A stretch of DNA of 64,000 nt, taken from positions 1,673,501 to 1,737,500 of the forward strand of contig NZ_AP025732.1 in the NCBI RefSeq assembly GCF_023734775.1, given 5' to 3'. Positions 1 through 10,046 of the stretch are shown here, one piece after another. Both the position numbers and the translations under genes were made by a program. Position 1 is the stretch's first letter. Each line of letters opens with the position of its first letter. The notes beneath the pieces are model-generated. The model had not been told where the DNA came from. It did not search any database and saw nothing but the letters and a program-made list of their open reading frames with translations. The stretch comes from Nostoc cf. commune SO-36. Lineage in GTDB: Bacteria; Cyanobacteriota; Cyanobacteriia; Cyanobacteriales; Nostocaceae.

Positions 1-1741
1 TAACATCCCGCTCTCGACGGTCAATAGTCTGCTCATTCACCGGAATTGGTAAGGAAATTCTTTGATCCAATACCAAACGCTGCTTCTGTGTCCTAATGCG
101 GTCTACCAAGGGTGATTCTCGCGTCAGAGTTACTGTATCTGCACGCAACTCTAGTTCTGGGGGCGAAAAAGGATCATTGGTGATGCGAACATTCCTTGCT
201 TGCCAGCCTTGTGGATAGAAGTCAACGTTTTCAGCTTCAAACCTGAGTCGATTGACTACACCCCCTGTTTTCGGTGGCGCGATGTTGCTTGCATCTGACT
301 GACCACCAAGTGCAAAATCAATTCCTCCAGGGCTACTGACACCAGAAAGGGGCTGATTGGCTCTAATGCGATCGCTTGGTGGACGTCTTGGAACTCCACC
401 AGCAGTTACATCAGTCTGTGAGAAAGCAAAATCTGTTTGTGTTGAAGGGACGTAAATTTCTCCTCTACCATTTTCCAGTTCCCCACTATCTTGAACAAAG
501 TTATAGGTAAAGCGTTGTCCACGCAGTATCTGATCGCCCCGTGTTAAAGTGACGTTGCCTTCCCCCGCAGCAATCAAGTTGTCCAAATTGACTTGCAGGC
601 GATCGGCATCCACCACCGCCCCATCAAATCGCACAATTACATTACCTACAGCTGTAATAATTCGCTGTTGCTCGTCATACTCTTGGCGATCGGAAGTTAC
701 TTCTACAATTCTTGGTCTAGCTGGCGCAGTTGTACCAGGTTGACTTTGTGGCTGATTAGTGGTGTTAGCCTCTGGTGTAGGCGTTGGTACTTGGCTTTGT
801 TGTTGGACTTGGGACTTAAATTCTACAGTAATGGGCGTTGAGAGTTGGTTTGTGGGATTACGAGACTTGAATGTTATAAAATTTTGTACTGATTGAGAAT
901 TAGGTGTTAGATCAGCAGATACAGAGATATTTTTTTCTTGTGCAGACTGTTGTGCAACAACATCACGTTGCTGTTTTTGTTGGGTTAACTTCTCAGCTAA
1001 AATTTCCCCCCTAGACTCGACTAACTTATCGCGGTTTGTAACACTTGGGACAATTTGAAGAGGAAGCGGAGATTTGGCAACAAGGGGATTTGGGGAAACT
1101 CTATAGCTAAAGCTAGCATCCAAAAGGGTTTGTTTTTCTGCATTACTAGAGTTTGGATCTAGCGTAGACGCAAAGCGGCTTGTCGTTAGACCTCGCTGAC
1201 CGAGTTTTTGAGCAGGTTCACTTTTTGCGTCTAGGTCGGAAACCTCTGCTGCAACTTTTATTGGCAATGCAGTAGCTTCCCTTTGAGCCTTGCGTTTACG
1301 CAACGCCGACATTAAGAGAATTTCCGAGCGCTGTACACCGACGCTCGAACTTGTCTTTGTGTCTTTTTTATCTTGGCGATTAGAGGTTGTAACCTCCTGC
1401 GTAGGATAACCAACGACTAGCGACTGCCCCAAAAGCGCAGCACTTCCAGAATTAGCGAGTGGGGAAGTTTCTGGTGAATGAGGTACAGAGGAAGTTTCGG
1501 CTACTACCAAGTCATCCTGAGTTGAGTTGAGAGGAGTTGGTAATTGCGGATCACTCTTGATGTTACCTGCAATTGGCAACTGAGCCAAAACCTTGGGCTG
1601 CTTGGATTTGTCTGTCTTTTCATGTATTCCAGTATCTACACCTGAAAGAAAATTAGTATGACTAGCAGATGAGGCGGGATTTACAGTTTGTAAAGATTCG
1701 ACGATAGGAGGCGAATCGGGTGGCAGAACTGGATGAAGCAT
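1..1741 (-). CDS. DUF3769 / LptD-like outer-membrane protein, C-terminus beyond window
   Basis: The frame is open on the minus strand from an ATG at 1741 to the window edge, so about 580 N-terminal residues are seen and no stop is reached. The first 330 or so residues are low-complexity, rich in Ser, Thr, Gln and Pro, with no clear signal peptide. From about residue 345 an OstA/LptA-like beta segment begins (RIVEVTSDRQEYDEQQRIITAVGNV, read as two adjoining strands), continuing as VDADRLQVNLDN and GNVTLTRGDQILRG. This arrangement matches cyanobacterial DUF3769 proteins, regarded as LptD-type lipopolysaccharide assembly proteins of the outer membrane. That role is family knowledge; the sequence shows only the OstA-like part. 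psbI lies 182 bp upstream on the same strand. Confidence 0.8.
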   Translation of the reverse strand, partial: MLHPVLPPDSPPIVESLQTVNPASSASHTNFLSGVDTGIHEKTDKSKQPKVLAQLPIAGNIKSDPQLPTPLNSTQDDLVVAETSSVPHSPETSPLANSGSAALLGQSLVVGYPTQEVTTSNRQDKKDTKTSSSVGVQRSEILLMSALRKRKAQREATALPIKVAAEVSDLDAKSEPAQKLGQRGLTTSRFASTLDPNSSNAEKQTLLDASFSYRVSPNPLVAKSPLPLQIVPSVTNRDKLVESRGEILAEKLTQQKQQRDVVAQQSAQEKNISVSADLTPNSQSVQNFITFKSRNPTNQLSTPITVEFKSQVQQQSQVPTPTPEANTTNQPQSQPGTTAPARPRIVEVTSDRQEYDEQQRIITAVGNVIVRFDGAVVDADRLQVNLDNLIAAGEGNVTLTRGDQILRGQRFTYNFVQDSGELENGRGEIYVPSTQTDFAFSQTDVTAGGVPRRPPSDRIRANQPLSGVSSPGGIDFALGGQSDASNIAPPKTGGVVNRLRFEAENVDFYPQGWQARNVRITNDPFSPPELELRADTVTLTRESPLVDRIRTQKQRLVLDQRISLPIPVNEQTIDRRERDV

Positions 1742-1922
1742 ATTTGAGCAAAATCGGGCTAACAAACAGCCAAATGACGAAGGGAAGGATAAACATACAT
1801 TCTGCCTTCCGACTGTTGCCTTCTGCTACCTGGAGGAAGAAACTTACTAACTTTCGCTTAGTAAGTTTCTATGGCGTTTAGTATTTTCCGCCTTCCAAAG
1901 TCGCGGATGATTTATCGGCCTT

Positions 1923-2039
1923 TTACTCTAAGTCCCGGCGACCGGGGTTACGAGCGGGATCGTTCGACAAAAATCCGAAGATGAAGATAGCTACAAAGAA
2001 GGCAACAACAATATAAACAGCGATTTTTAAAGTCAGCAT
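1923..2039 (-). CDS. psbI: Photosystem II reaction centre protein I
   Basis: A 38-residue protein beginning [19 protein letters not shown] and ending NPGRRDLE. It has one transmembrane helix (residues 5-24) and the conserved tail [16 protein letters not shown]. PsbI binds next to D1 and CP43 in the thylakoid photosystem II core and helps its assembly and stability. Length and sequence fit the family throughout. A purine-rich GGAGAT lies just before the ATG. It is followed on the same strand by the DUF3769 gene; co-transcription is possible but not shown. Confidence 0.97.
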   Translation of the reverse strand: MLTLKIAVYIVVAFFVAIFIFGFLSNDPARNPGRRDLE

Positions 2040-2641
2040 AGAAATATCTCCAACTGGGTAAAACAAAAAGAGCTTTTCTTTCAGGATCTGCTATGCAGAA
2101 AAGATAGCTACTTTATATTACCCAAATCTCGTCCCTTTTTAGAGGACTCTGGGGATTTGGGAGTGGGGACTTGAGATTAGGTACTAGCAGTGTCTACCTT
2201 ACGGTTATTGAAAATGGTGCAAGATGTCAGCTGTCTGACTTTCAGATGACCCCAAGAAATAAGCTGTTAAGCAAATAAGATTGCACATTGAGATCGCAGG
2301 GGGGCAGGGAGCAAGGGAGAAGGTTTGCAGCCTTAATTAGCATGAAAATTGTGCAATTTAAATGACGATTAGCTTAACTCAGAGATTGTTTACTCTTATG
2401 ACGTTCACTGACGGCAAAAGTTTCTTAAAAAAAGCCTAGAGGTTAGAGGGTATCGGTTACAGGAAATAATTTTCCTTGTCCCCAATCCCCAGCGACGCAC
2501 TAAGTTTCGACTGCGCTCAACTACCTCGACTGGTGAGCGTATTCGAACCATGTCGTACCACTTCCCTACGGGACGCTACGCGAATGTGGAAGCAAGCTAC
2601 GCAAAGCGTCTCAGAGAGAAGTGTCCCCAATCTCCTATTTT
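2040..2641. other. Intergenic region, 602 bp
   Basis: No gene is supported. It should hold the psbI promoter near its left end. Around 2505-2625 the sequence resembles a dispersed Nostoc-type repeat (for example GGGACGCTACGCGAATG); a related motif occurs near 28465-28500. An open plus-strand frame starting at 2550 consists of this repeat and then antisense of the acyltransferase gene. Confidence 0.5.
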
Positions 2642-3358
2642 TCAGCTTGAAATAATGCTTAAGTCTTTGCTAATTCGGTTTTTAATTACTCGTGCAGGTA
2701 TGCCTACAGCAACGGAGAAAGGAGGAATATCTTTATTGACAACTGCTCCCGCACCAATAACACTACCTTTGCCGATAGTAACACCATCTAATACTGTTAC
2801 TCCATGCCCTAGCCAACAATCATCTTCAATTACAATTCCCTTGCGAGTAATAACACCTTGGTATTTAATTGGCTCTATCGGATCGGCAAAATTATGATTA
2901 TTGGCATATATCCCTGAGTTGGCAGCAATCAAGCAGTATTTACCGATTTTAATGTCTCCTGGCCCCTCAATACACACATTGGGAGCAATAAAGGTATGTT
3001 CATCAATAAATATTGATGTATTTTCCAAACACCCTATATCAACGTTACGCTCAATAGCGACTTTATTTGCTAGATGAATTCTATTATTTTTGTGTCCTCT
3101 AGCATCCATCCGCACACCCTTGAAAATATAGACTTCACTGCCTATCTCAATACAAGAACTACCATTAAATTCAACACCATTTTGAATATATACTTGGCTG
3201 CCTATGTGGGCGAAAATACTACGATATCCCAAATTACGCAACTTTGACCCTAGCAGAAGTGTCGGGATCTCTCCTAACATCGTTGTTACTAAAAGTTCTT
3301 GCATGCGCTGCAATTGTGAAAGGTATTGCTTGTTATGCATGGCTATATATCTCTTCAA
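2642..3358 (-). CDS. Hexapeptide-repeat (LbH) acyltransferase
   Basis: A 238-residue protein. From about residue 50 it is built of left-handed beta-helix hexapeptide repeats (IGSQVYI, IGSEVYI, IGKYCLI, IGKGSVIGAGAVV) and ends with the GIPARVIKNR motif typical of WbbJ/NodL/LacA-type O-acetyltransferases. The likely catalytic His is in the NNHNFADP segment. Such enzymes transfer an acetyl or other acyl group from CoA to sugars, often in polysaccharide synthesis; the substrate cannot be told here. The N-terminal 45 residues are helical and lack repeats. Met7 is an alternative start. No partner gene is adjacent: long non-coding stretches lie on both sides. Confidence 0.8.
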   Translation of the reverse strand: MKRYIAMHNKQYLSQLQRMQELLVTTMLGEIPTLLLGSKLRNLGYRSIFAHIGSQVYIQNGVEFNGSSCIEIGSEVYIFKGVRMDARGHKNNRIHLANKVAIERNVDIGCLENTSIFIDEHTFIAPNVCIEGPGDIKIGKYCLIAANSGIYANNHNFADPIEPIKYQGVITRKGIVIEDDCWLGHGVTVLDGVTIGKGSVIGAGAVVNKDIPPFSVAVGIPARVIKNRISKDLSIISS

Positions 3359-5037
3359 TCAATTATTGTTGACAGTTGTTTTGGCTGTATCCTAATCTTC
3401 TGAGCAATACCAAGAGCATCAATCAGTATCCGTTGACACAGAAGTAAAATTAACTGTGTCACTGAAATTTCTCCATATTTCTGAGATGTTTTCCAATATT
3501 TGAAAAACCAGAGTTTGACTATGTGAACTATTCTGGAACTGAAATGTGTAGAATCGCTTAATTGATATGCACAATTGATTGCTTGAAGTGGCTAGTACAG
3601 TACGTCGTCAATCAAACTACTATTTTAATAACAAGTTGTTCAACTGCTTAAAGTTTGGCAAGCTTCCACCACATTGTATTAGAAACTTTTGTACTATATG
3701 TACATAAAAATTTGGCTTCTTTTTCACCAAAGCAAGCAATTAACGAAACAATTTCAGTGCATTACCGAAGAAGAATTCAGGAGTCAGGAGCCAGAATGGG
3801 CTAAACCTTAGCTATCCGCTAACAGAATTGAATTCTGAACGAAAGAGTGGAGGAATCATGATAAGACAGCCCCCGACTTCAGTCGTGGAGAAGAAAAAAG
3901 TATTCCTTGCTTGAAACCCCTGACAACTCTTGGAGACGCTAAAAGCGAGCAGACATGGGGTATTCTGACTCCTGAATTCTGACTCCTTTTCATAAGGTCA
4001 AATCTCAGACTATCAAGTTGTTTGATGGGGAAATTTGCTGGTTTAGATTGGATACTGTTTTGGTTATCTGGCAAATTTGAAAAGCTTGTTATGCAATTAG
4101 GAATAGATTTGTTTACCTTAAAGCCACTTATTTACAAGCGGTTTTAGTCTTTTGAAACAACTCAGTTTTACAAGCTATTTTGCAACAAAAAATACATTTA
4201 ACTAGACTATATTCAAAATTTAGATAAAATTTATGCCTAGCATGACAATGTAATTATTGTTGGGTTTCTTAGGGTATTTGTGCCTAAGTAAAACCCAATT
4301 ATGGTGGATTATCTCCCACATCAGCCATCACATTGAAGTTAACCATCGGTGCAAACAAGTAAGCGCTTCCCCGACTGCTATGACGGCTTTCTTGCAACGA
4401 ATTTCTAGAGTATGCTGCTCCAATCATGTTGCACATGGATGATTTACAAACTAACCAATTCACGTTTTTAATTACATGAATAGCTTTTAATAACAATTGT
4501 TTTCAACGATAACACATTTTATTTTTAGTGGAACATTCTCATGAAATAAGTAGATTTTCAGGTCGCTTGTTGATGAGAATGATGGAAATAAGTTAGTTTT
4601 TTTACTGGAGCGATGCCTAGGTTGGGCAAAGCCTAAGCTACTTTATAATAATTTTATACACTTAGACAAAATCCCTTAAAGGCGAGAAGTAAAAAATGCT
4701 GTAGGCAGTTACTTGGTATTGGCATTTTTGTTTATATTTCTAGCGTTGCTTGCCCAAGTAATTTTATGATATTGTGTGAAATTCAGAATGATATCTACTA
4801 TACTAATGACACCCTATTCTGGAAAAATCTAAAAACTTTCCTCTTCCCTATTACTGACAATTTGTATATCACCCATTCGGGTGAGCCAAGCGGGTGATGC
4901 GTGCTTGATACTACTTGTTATAAATTTTATTGTAGAGAAAACTAAAACGTAGCTTAGTTTCTAGGAGAAGTCCACAAAACAACATTAAATTCCCCAAATT
5001 GAGGTATCGGTTTTAACTCACACACTTGGTTCAAATT
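3359..5037. other. Gene-poor region, 1.7 kb, with dispersed repeats
   Basis: No convincing gene is seen on either strand; short open frames at 3856-4074, 4257-4442 and 4299-4496 have no start context or recognisable product. Two copies of the AGGAGTCAG/GAATTC repeat family lie at about 3768-3800 and 3960-3990 in opposite orientations. A hairpin-forming segment (GGGTTT...AAACCC) lies at about 4262-4297, and a CACCC/GGGTG hairpin at about 4870-4885. The rest is AT-rich with no visible structure. Confidence 0.5.
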
Positions 5038-5361
5038 ATGGCTTTAATTAAAGATATTGTGCAAGAATCTCTAACTAGCGGTTATCTAAGTGTTGTAGCA
5101 GAAGATCAAGTGCGATCGCAACTTCAAAGTAATTATGACTCAGAAGACCTAGATGCCTGGATCATTTTACAGCGAGCTATTGCAGGAGGTGATGTCAAAC
5201 AAGAGTCGCGCCGAAAAAAAGCTTCTCTATCTCCTAAAGCTAAGGACGCTTCATCGAGTATCAAACTTGCTTATCAAATGGCCGCGGAGATTGCTTATGC
5301 AGCTGCTGTAGCTCTGTCGATGACCAAAAATACTAAAGATCAGCCTTCACTAGGTGCATAA
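5038..5361 (+). CDS. Conserved-looking hypothetical protein
   Basis: Codes for 107 residues starting MALIKDIVQESL. The ATG at 5038 is preferred to a TTG four codons upstream. The first 55 residues look helical (LTSGYLSVVAEDQVRSQL...LDAWIILQRAI), followed by a basic stretch (RRKKASLSPKAK) and an Ala-rich segment (YQMAAEIAYAAAVAL) that may be an amphipathic or weakly membrane-associated helix. I do not recognise the family. It stands alone: 1.7 kb of empty DNA precedes it and a terminator-like inverted repeat follows 47 bp after the stop. Composition resembles the neighbours. Confidence 0.6.
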   Translation: MALIKDIVQESLTSGYLSVVAEDQVRSQLQSNYDSEDLDAWIILQRAIAGGDVKQESRRKKASLSPKAKDASSSIKLAYQMAAEIAYAAAVALSMTKNTKDQPSLGA

Positions 5362-5408
5362 AATAATACCTTGCTAAGTTATTTTCCTGGTTTAGGGCTA
5401 ATATTTAA

Positions 5409-5480
5409 TACCAAGCAGTTAGAGTAGGCGTAACCCGCTACAGGCATCGCTTTTCCTGGTTAACTGCTTGGTACAGTTTT
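5409..5480 (+). terminator. Inverted repeat / probable terminator
   Basis: A 13-bp perfect inverted repeat, TACCAAGCAGTTA at 5409-5421 and TAACTGCTTGGTA at 5461-5473, encloses about 40 nt and is followed by a short T run. It could end transcription of the gene at 5038-5361. The long loop is unusual for a simple terminator and may instead mark a small repeat element. Confidence 0.5.
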
Positions 5481-5610
5481 TAAACGATCCAATTTTAGGC
5501 TATGTCTATGAGAAGCTATGCCTCTGCCTAACCTTAAACCAGTCTTAACCGAAGAATTACATATAGCGGTTTACGTACAGGTAAGGTAAAGAAAAAATAA
5601 TTAGCCACAG

Positions 5611-5646
5611 AGTAGGTTAGCACAGCTGTGCTAGCCTACTTTCTTG
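5611..5646 (+). terminator. Hairpin followed by T-rich tail
   Basis: AGTAGGTTAGCACAG at 5611-5625 pairs almost perfectly with CTGTGCTAGCCTACT at 5626-5640, followed by TTCTT. It is 250 bp after the nearest gene, so it may be a dispersed palindrome rather than a working terminator. Apart from these two inverted repeats, 5362-6021 shows no gene and presumably contains the glgP promoter. Confidence 0.4.
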
Positions 5647-6021
5647 ATGGAGTAATTTTTTAAAAAATAATTAAATATTTCACTTTCCTAGAAGCAGCTA
5701 TAAAGAATTTTCACTCTCAGCTAACACTCTAGAATTGATCCCCGGAAGCAATACTAAAATAAATATAAATTATTTATTCAAAACTAGATTTTTTTAAGTG
5801 ATAGATGCCAGTAAATGATTAAATCTTAATATACCAAGTACATGGCTAGAGTTACGCATAGAATTAGAAACACCTTGGTGTAAACTTTAGCAACTAGGTT
5901 AAAAAAATTCTCAATGCTTAACAAAGTCATAGCTTTTTCACAAAATATAGTATAAAGAATTGGCAACATTGGTAAAGAGAGTAAACAATAACCATAGCTA
6001 AACTTGGAGTTTTGCCAACCT

Positions 6022-8586
6022 ATGCAGCCAATTCGCACGTTTAACGTATCACCTTCATTACCGCCGCGGCTCGAACCACTACGGCGGCTAGCATATAACT
6101 TGCACTGGGATTGGAACGTTGACACTAAAGATTTATTTCGTCGGTTAGATTCTGACCTGTGGGAGTTTAGCCATCATAACCCAGTGTTAATGTTGGGTAC
6201 TATTTCTCAATCGCGGCTTCTGGAAGTTGTTGAGGATGAGGGCTTTCTAGCGCAAATGGATCGAGCTGACCGACAGTTAGACGATTATTTGCAAGAGCGC
6301 ACCTGGTATCAGAAACAGAGGGAGCAGAAACCAAAGGAATGCTACGCTTATTTTTCGGCGGAATTTGGGCTTGTAGATTGTTTGCCCGTCTATTCTGGGG
6401 GCTTGGGTGTTCTGGCGGGGGATCACCTCAAATCTGCCAGTGACTTGGGGCTACCCCTTGTAGGTGTAGGCTTACTGTATCAACAAGGCTACTTTGCCCA
6501 GTATCTTAATGCCGATGGCTGGCAGCAAGAACGCTACCTGCTCAACGATTTCTACAATATGCCTTTGCATCTAGAGCGCAATGCCGACGGTTCAGAACTG
6601 CGGATTGCGGTAGATTATCCAGGACGCAAAGTATATGCCAGAGTTTGGCGCGTACAGGTAGGAACAGTGCCCCTGTATCTGTTGGACACCAATATTGAAC
6701 CAAACAATACTTACGACCACGACATCACAGACCAGCTGTATGGTGGCGACATCGATATGCGTATCCACCAGGAAATCATGCTGGGGATCGGTGGTGTGCA
6801 AATGCTTAAAGCTCTGGGGCTAAAAGTCACTGCCTACCACATGAATGAAGGTCACGCTGCCTTCTCTGCTTTAGAACGCATCCGCTTGCTGATTCAGGAA
6901 GAGGGACTGAATTATCTCCAAGCAAAACAAGTAGACGCTTCCAGCAATATCTTTACTACCCACACGCCAGTACCAGCAGGGATTGACTTGTTCGCTCCTG
7001 ACAAAATGCTGCATTACTTGGGGTACTATGCAGAGATATTTGGGTTGCTCAAAGAGCAATTTTTAGGATTAGGGCGCGAGAATACAGGCGATTTATCTGC
7101 GCCTTTCAGTATGGCAGTGCTAGCGCTGAAAATGGCAACATTTTCTAACGGTGTCGCCCAACTGCACGGTGTAGTGTCAAGGCAAATGTTCCAGGGCTTG
7201 TGGCAAAATGTGCCAGTAGAGGAAGTGCCGATCGCAGCAATTACTAATGGTGTTCATGCTCGCAGTTGTGTTGCCAAATCTACTCAAGAGTTATACGATC
7301 GCTACCTTGGGCCAAACTGGTCATCAGCACCACCAGATAGCCCATTATGGGATCGAATGGAAGCCATACCCGATGAGGAGTTGTGGCGTAATCACGAACG
7401 CTGCCGCTTAGATATGGTTTTGTATGTGCGAGAGCATTTGGTCAAGCATTTGACCGATCGCGGCGCTTCGGCTTCCGAAATTATCCAGGCCCAAGAAGTT
7501 TTAGATCCTTACGCTTTCACCATTGGTTTTGCCCGCCGCTTTGCCACCTACAAACGCGCCACCCTCTGGATGCGCGATCTGGATCGCATTAAGCGGCTTC
7601 TCTTGGCTAACAAAGACCGGAAGGTGCAATTTGTCATTGCTGGTAAGGCACATCCTAAAGATATTCCCGGTAAAGAACTGATCCGCGACATCAATCACTT
7701 TATCCACGAACAAAACTTAGAAAAACAGGTAGTGTTTGTCCCCAATTACGACATTCACATCTCCCGGTTGATGGTTGCGGGTTGCGATATTTGGTTAAAC
7801 ACACCGCGTCGTCCACGGGAAGCCTCTGGTACTAGTGGCATGAAAGCTGCAATGAATGGCTTGCCAAATTTAAGTGTACTAGATGGCTGGTGGGATGAAG
7901 CTGATTACGTCCGCACAGGCTGGGCAATTGGACATGGAGAGAATTACGACGATCCTAACTACCAAGACGAAGTAGAAGCAAATGCTCTCTACGAGTTGTT
8001 AGAGAAGGAAGTTGTACCGTTATTTTACGAACATCGGGATACTGATGGTTTGCCCCGTCCGTGGGTTGCCAAAATGAAGGATGCAATTCGATTGAATTGT
8101 CCGTTCTTTAATACAGCGCGGATGGTAGGAGAATATGCTGGGAGGGCTTATTTCCCGGCTAGCGATCGCTATCATACCCTGACTGTTGATAACTATGCCC
8201 CTGCGAAAGAACTAGCTGCTTGGAAAGAAAAACTGGGCGAACACTGGTTTGACATCAAAATCAAAGATGTTGATGTATCGGCAGCTTCAGACATTGAGGT
8301 TAACCAAACTGTTGCTGTCAAAGCCAAGGTTGACTTAGCAACTTTGACGAATGATGATGTGCAGGTGGAGTTATATCAAGGTGCGATCGATGCCAATGGT
8401 GATATTGTCAATGCTGTGCCAGTGGTAATGGATTACCAAGGTGAAGATGGACAGCAATTAAGTATTTACACGGGTAATATCACTTATACTGCTTCTGGGT
8501 TGCAAGGCTTGTCTTTGCGTGTATTACCGAAAAATAAAAATCTGGCTAATCCTTATGAACCAAGGTTGATTGCTTGGGCAGAATAA
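6022..8586 (+). CDS. glgP: Alpha-glucan (glycogen) phosphorylase
   Basis: An 854-residue protein from the ATG at 6022 (MQPIRTFNVS); a TTG 18 nt upstream is less likely. It has the N-terminal DUF3417 region (LEPLRRLAYNLHWDWN) of the phosphorylase subfamily found in cyanobacteria and many bacteria. Family motifs include ECYAYFSAEFGL, YSGGLGVLAGDHLKSASDLG and the PLP site EASGTSGMKAAMNG, with the Schiff-base Lys at about residue 608. It releases glucose-1-phosphate from glycogen with phosphate, in the cytosol, feeding glycolysis or the oxidative pentose phosphate route (pgl is also in this window). It is a single gene closed by a strong terminator 34 nt after the stop. Confidence 0.95.
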   Translation: MQPIRTFNVSPSLPPRLEPLRRLAYNLHWDWNVDTKDLFRRLDSDLWEFSHHNPVLMLGTISQSRLLEVVEDEGFLAQMDRADRQLDDYLQERTWYQKQREQKPKECYAYFSAEFGLVDCLPVYSGGLGVLAGDHLKSASDLGLPLVGVGLLYQQGYFAQYLNADGWQQERYLLNDFYNMPLHLERNADGSELRIAVDYPGRKVYARVWRVQVGTVPLYLLDTNIEPNNTYDHDITDQLYGGDIDMRIHQEIMLGIGGVQMLKALGLKVTAYHMNEGHAAFSALERIRLLIQEEGLNYLQAKQVDASSNIFTTHTPVPAGIDLFAPDKMLHYLGYYAEIFGLLKEQFLGLGRENTGDLSAPFSMAVLALKMATFSNGVAQLHGVVSRQMFQGLWQNVPVEEVPIAAITNGVHARSCVAKSTQELYDRYLGPNWSSAPPDSPLWDRMEAIPDEELWRNHERCRLDMVLYVREHLVKHLTDRGASASEIIQAQEVLDPYAFTIGFARRFATYKRATLWMRDLDRIKRLLLANKDRKVQFVIAGKAHPKDIPGKELIRDINHFIHEQNLEKQVVFVPNYDIHISRLMVAGCDIWLNTPRRPREASGTSGMKAAMNGLPNLSVLDGWWDEADYVRTGWAIGHGENYDDPNYQDEVEANALYELLEKEVVPLFYEHRDTDGLPRPWVAKMKDAIRLNCPFFNTARMVGEYAGRAYFPASDRYHTLTVDNYAPAKELAAWKEKLGEHWFDIKIKDVDVSAASDIEVNQTVAVKAKVDLATLTNDDVQVELYQGAIDANGDIVNAVPVVMDYQGEDGQQLSIYTGNITYTASGLQGLSLRVLPKNKNLANPYEPRLIAWAE

Positions 8587-8619
8587 GAGTGCTGAGTAGT
8601 TGTTGAATACTCAAGATTA

Positions 8620-8650
8620 GGCGTTGCTGATTTTTTAGCAACGCCTTTTA
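8620..8650 (+). terminator. Rho-independent terminator after glgP
   Basis: GGCGTTGCT (8620-8628) and AGCAACGCC (8637-8645) form a 9-bp GC-rich stem with an 8-nt loop, then TTTTAT. It also has A-rich/T-rich flanks in the loop direction and may serve the convergent DUF29 gene, whose stop is at 8653. Confidence 0.85.
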
Positions 8651-8652
8651 TA

Positions 8653-9120
8653 TCAAACATTTTCAGGTAGATAATTAATATCTAGTAGCTGATCTAAAGT
8701 GTAAATACAAGATTGAGGTAAGTTATCTAGTTTGCCTTCAGTTTTATCAATTACATATCCTAATGCATCATCATAAATTGATGCTAACTCTTTTTCTAAA
8801 AATTGATATAAATTAGTTGTCAAGTTACGTTTTAATTCATTCCTAAAACTTCTAATTTCTGCTTTCCAATGTCCAGAATTATATGGAGTTTCTTCTGTCC
8901 AATATTGCAGCAATAAAAGATGTCTAATAATTTGTTCTAATAAATTAGCGACCTTGGCTTTGTCTCTACGACCCAAATTTTCTAGATCCTCTATTAAATT
9001 TTCTAAATCAAGTTTTTCTAAATGGTTAGCTTTCAATAGTTTGATTGTTTCTTCTAACCACAGATTCTCATCAATTTCATAAAGCTCTTTTAAACTCAAA
9101 TTAGAACTAACTCCTTGCAT
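8653..9120 (-). CDS. DUF29 family protein
   Basis: A 155-residue protein with the DUF29 pattern: SLKELYEIDENLWLEETIKLL near the N-terminus, LDLENLIEDLENLGRRDK in the middle, then LLEQIIRHLLLLQYW and a C-terminal helical region. DUF29 proteins are very numerous in Nostocales and related bacteria. Their function is unknown; they are small all-helical cytosolic proteins, sometimes discussed alongside mobile or toxin-antitoxin genes. Nothing here indicates a partner. It is 37 bp from the upstream DUF429 gene on the same strand and may share its transcript. Confidence 0.85.
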   Translation of the reverse strand: MQGVSSNLSLKELYEIDENLWLEETIKLLKANHLEKLDLENLIEDLENLGRRDKAKVANLLEQIIRHLLLLQYWTEETPYNSGHWKAEIRSFRNELKRNLTTNLYQFLEKELASIYDDALGYVIDKTEGKLDNLPQSCIYTLDQLLDINYLPENV

Positions 9121-9157
9121 AAAACCTCTTTGAGTTAAATCTGACGAGATTACAATT

Positions 9158-9895
9158 TTAGGCTAACATTCTTTGTGGAATGACAATGTAGCCAGTGGTG
9201 CGATCGCCTAAAACTAAATTACGTTGTTCTCCCCAATACCACCAATAAGCAGCAACATAAGCGCAAATTAAGCTATCTAGTTTATCTTCGGTTGCTTTGA
9301 GGGCTGCGCCTGTAGTGGGTATTTCCAGAAGGAACGTAGGGCTATCGCAGAGGCACAGAGCAGGAGAAAGAGAGGGGAGGATATCGAGAAGATAATTTTG
9401 GAGTTTGATTAATTCTAGGCGGCGATCGCTGAGGCGTCCTTTTTTATATTTGAGGATGCGTTCTAAGTTGAATAGGTTAACGATCGCTGGGTGGGGAAAG
9501 ACTTCTATTTGATATCTGCTGAGTTTTTGCGGTTCAATGGTGGGTGCATGTGCAAAACCGCGTGATTCTAATTCTAAGCCAAAGTTGATGGTGCGTTCTG
9601 CAAAGGGTAGGTTTTGATTCGCTGGGTAGCATCCTGCATGATATTTACCAAAGTACTTGTGGCTGAGTTTGTCGGGGAGGCGACTCCCGGTAGCGTTGGG
9701 TATGAGGGTAGGTGCATCTACGGCGATGATGGCTGGTTCATCTGGTTGTACGCTTTGATCAATCCAGGTGAGGATGTCTGCAATGGCTTCTTTGCGGTCT
9801 AAATCAAGTAGTTGCAGTTGCCCATCTATCCATTCTAAAGAGCATAGTCCACTTGGTTGTGATTTCCAGCCTAAATCAATGCCAATAAATTTCAT
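9158..9895 (-). CDS. DUF429 family protein (RNase H-like fold)
   Basis: Codes for 245 residues from the ATG at 9895 (MKFIGIDLGW); an ATG two codons earlier is also possible. The N-terminal FIGIDLGWKS and the later IIAVDAPTL are the two acidic beta strands of the DUF429 family, which has an RNase H-like fold and was proposed as a nuclease from structure-based comparison. Conserved GSRLPDKLSHKYFGKYHAGCYP and IEVFPHPAI segments are present. The C-terminal LDSLICAYVAAYWWYWG is the expected conserved helix. The actual substrate is unknown. It precedes the DUF29 gene by 37 bp. Confidence 0.85.
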   Translation of the reverse strand: MKFIGIDLGWKSQPSGLCSLEWIDGQLQLLDLDRKEAIADILTWIDQSVQPDEPAIIAVDAPTLIPNATGSRLPDKLSHKYFGKYHAGCYPANQNLPFAERTINFGLELESRGFAHAPTIEPQKLSRYQIEVFPHPAIVNLFNLERILKYKKGRLSDRRLELIKLQNYLLDILPSLSPALCLCDSPTFLLEIPTTGAALKATEDKLDSLICAYVAAYWWYWGEQRNLVLGDRTTGYIVIPQRMLA

Positions 9896-10046
9896 GGTCA
9901 TAACACAAATTTGCGATTATTTTCGCACTTTTGGGCAACCATTTACCTAAATTTACTTGCTAAAAATCGTGAGAAATAATCTTATAATCTTAACCAGCTT
10001 GCCTTAATTTATTTTATCTGACAATAAGTTGATCAAGATTATTCCT

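Noticed and set aside
3856..4074. A 72-residue minus-strand frame
   Set aside because: It is mostly AGGAGTCAG-type repeat DNA without start context.
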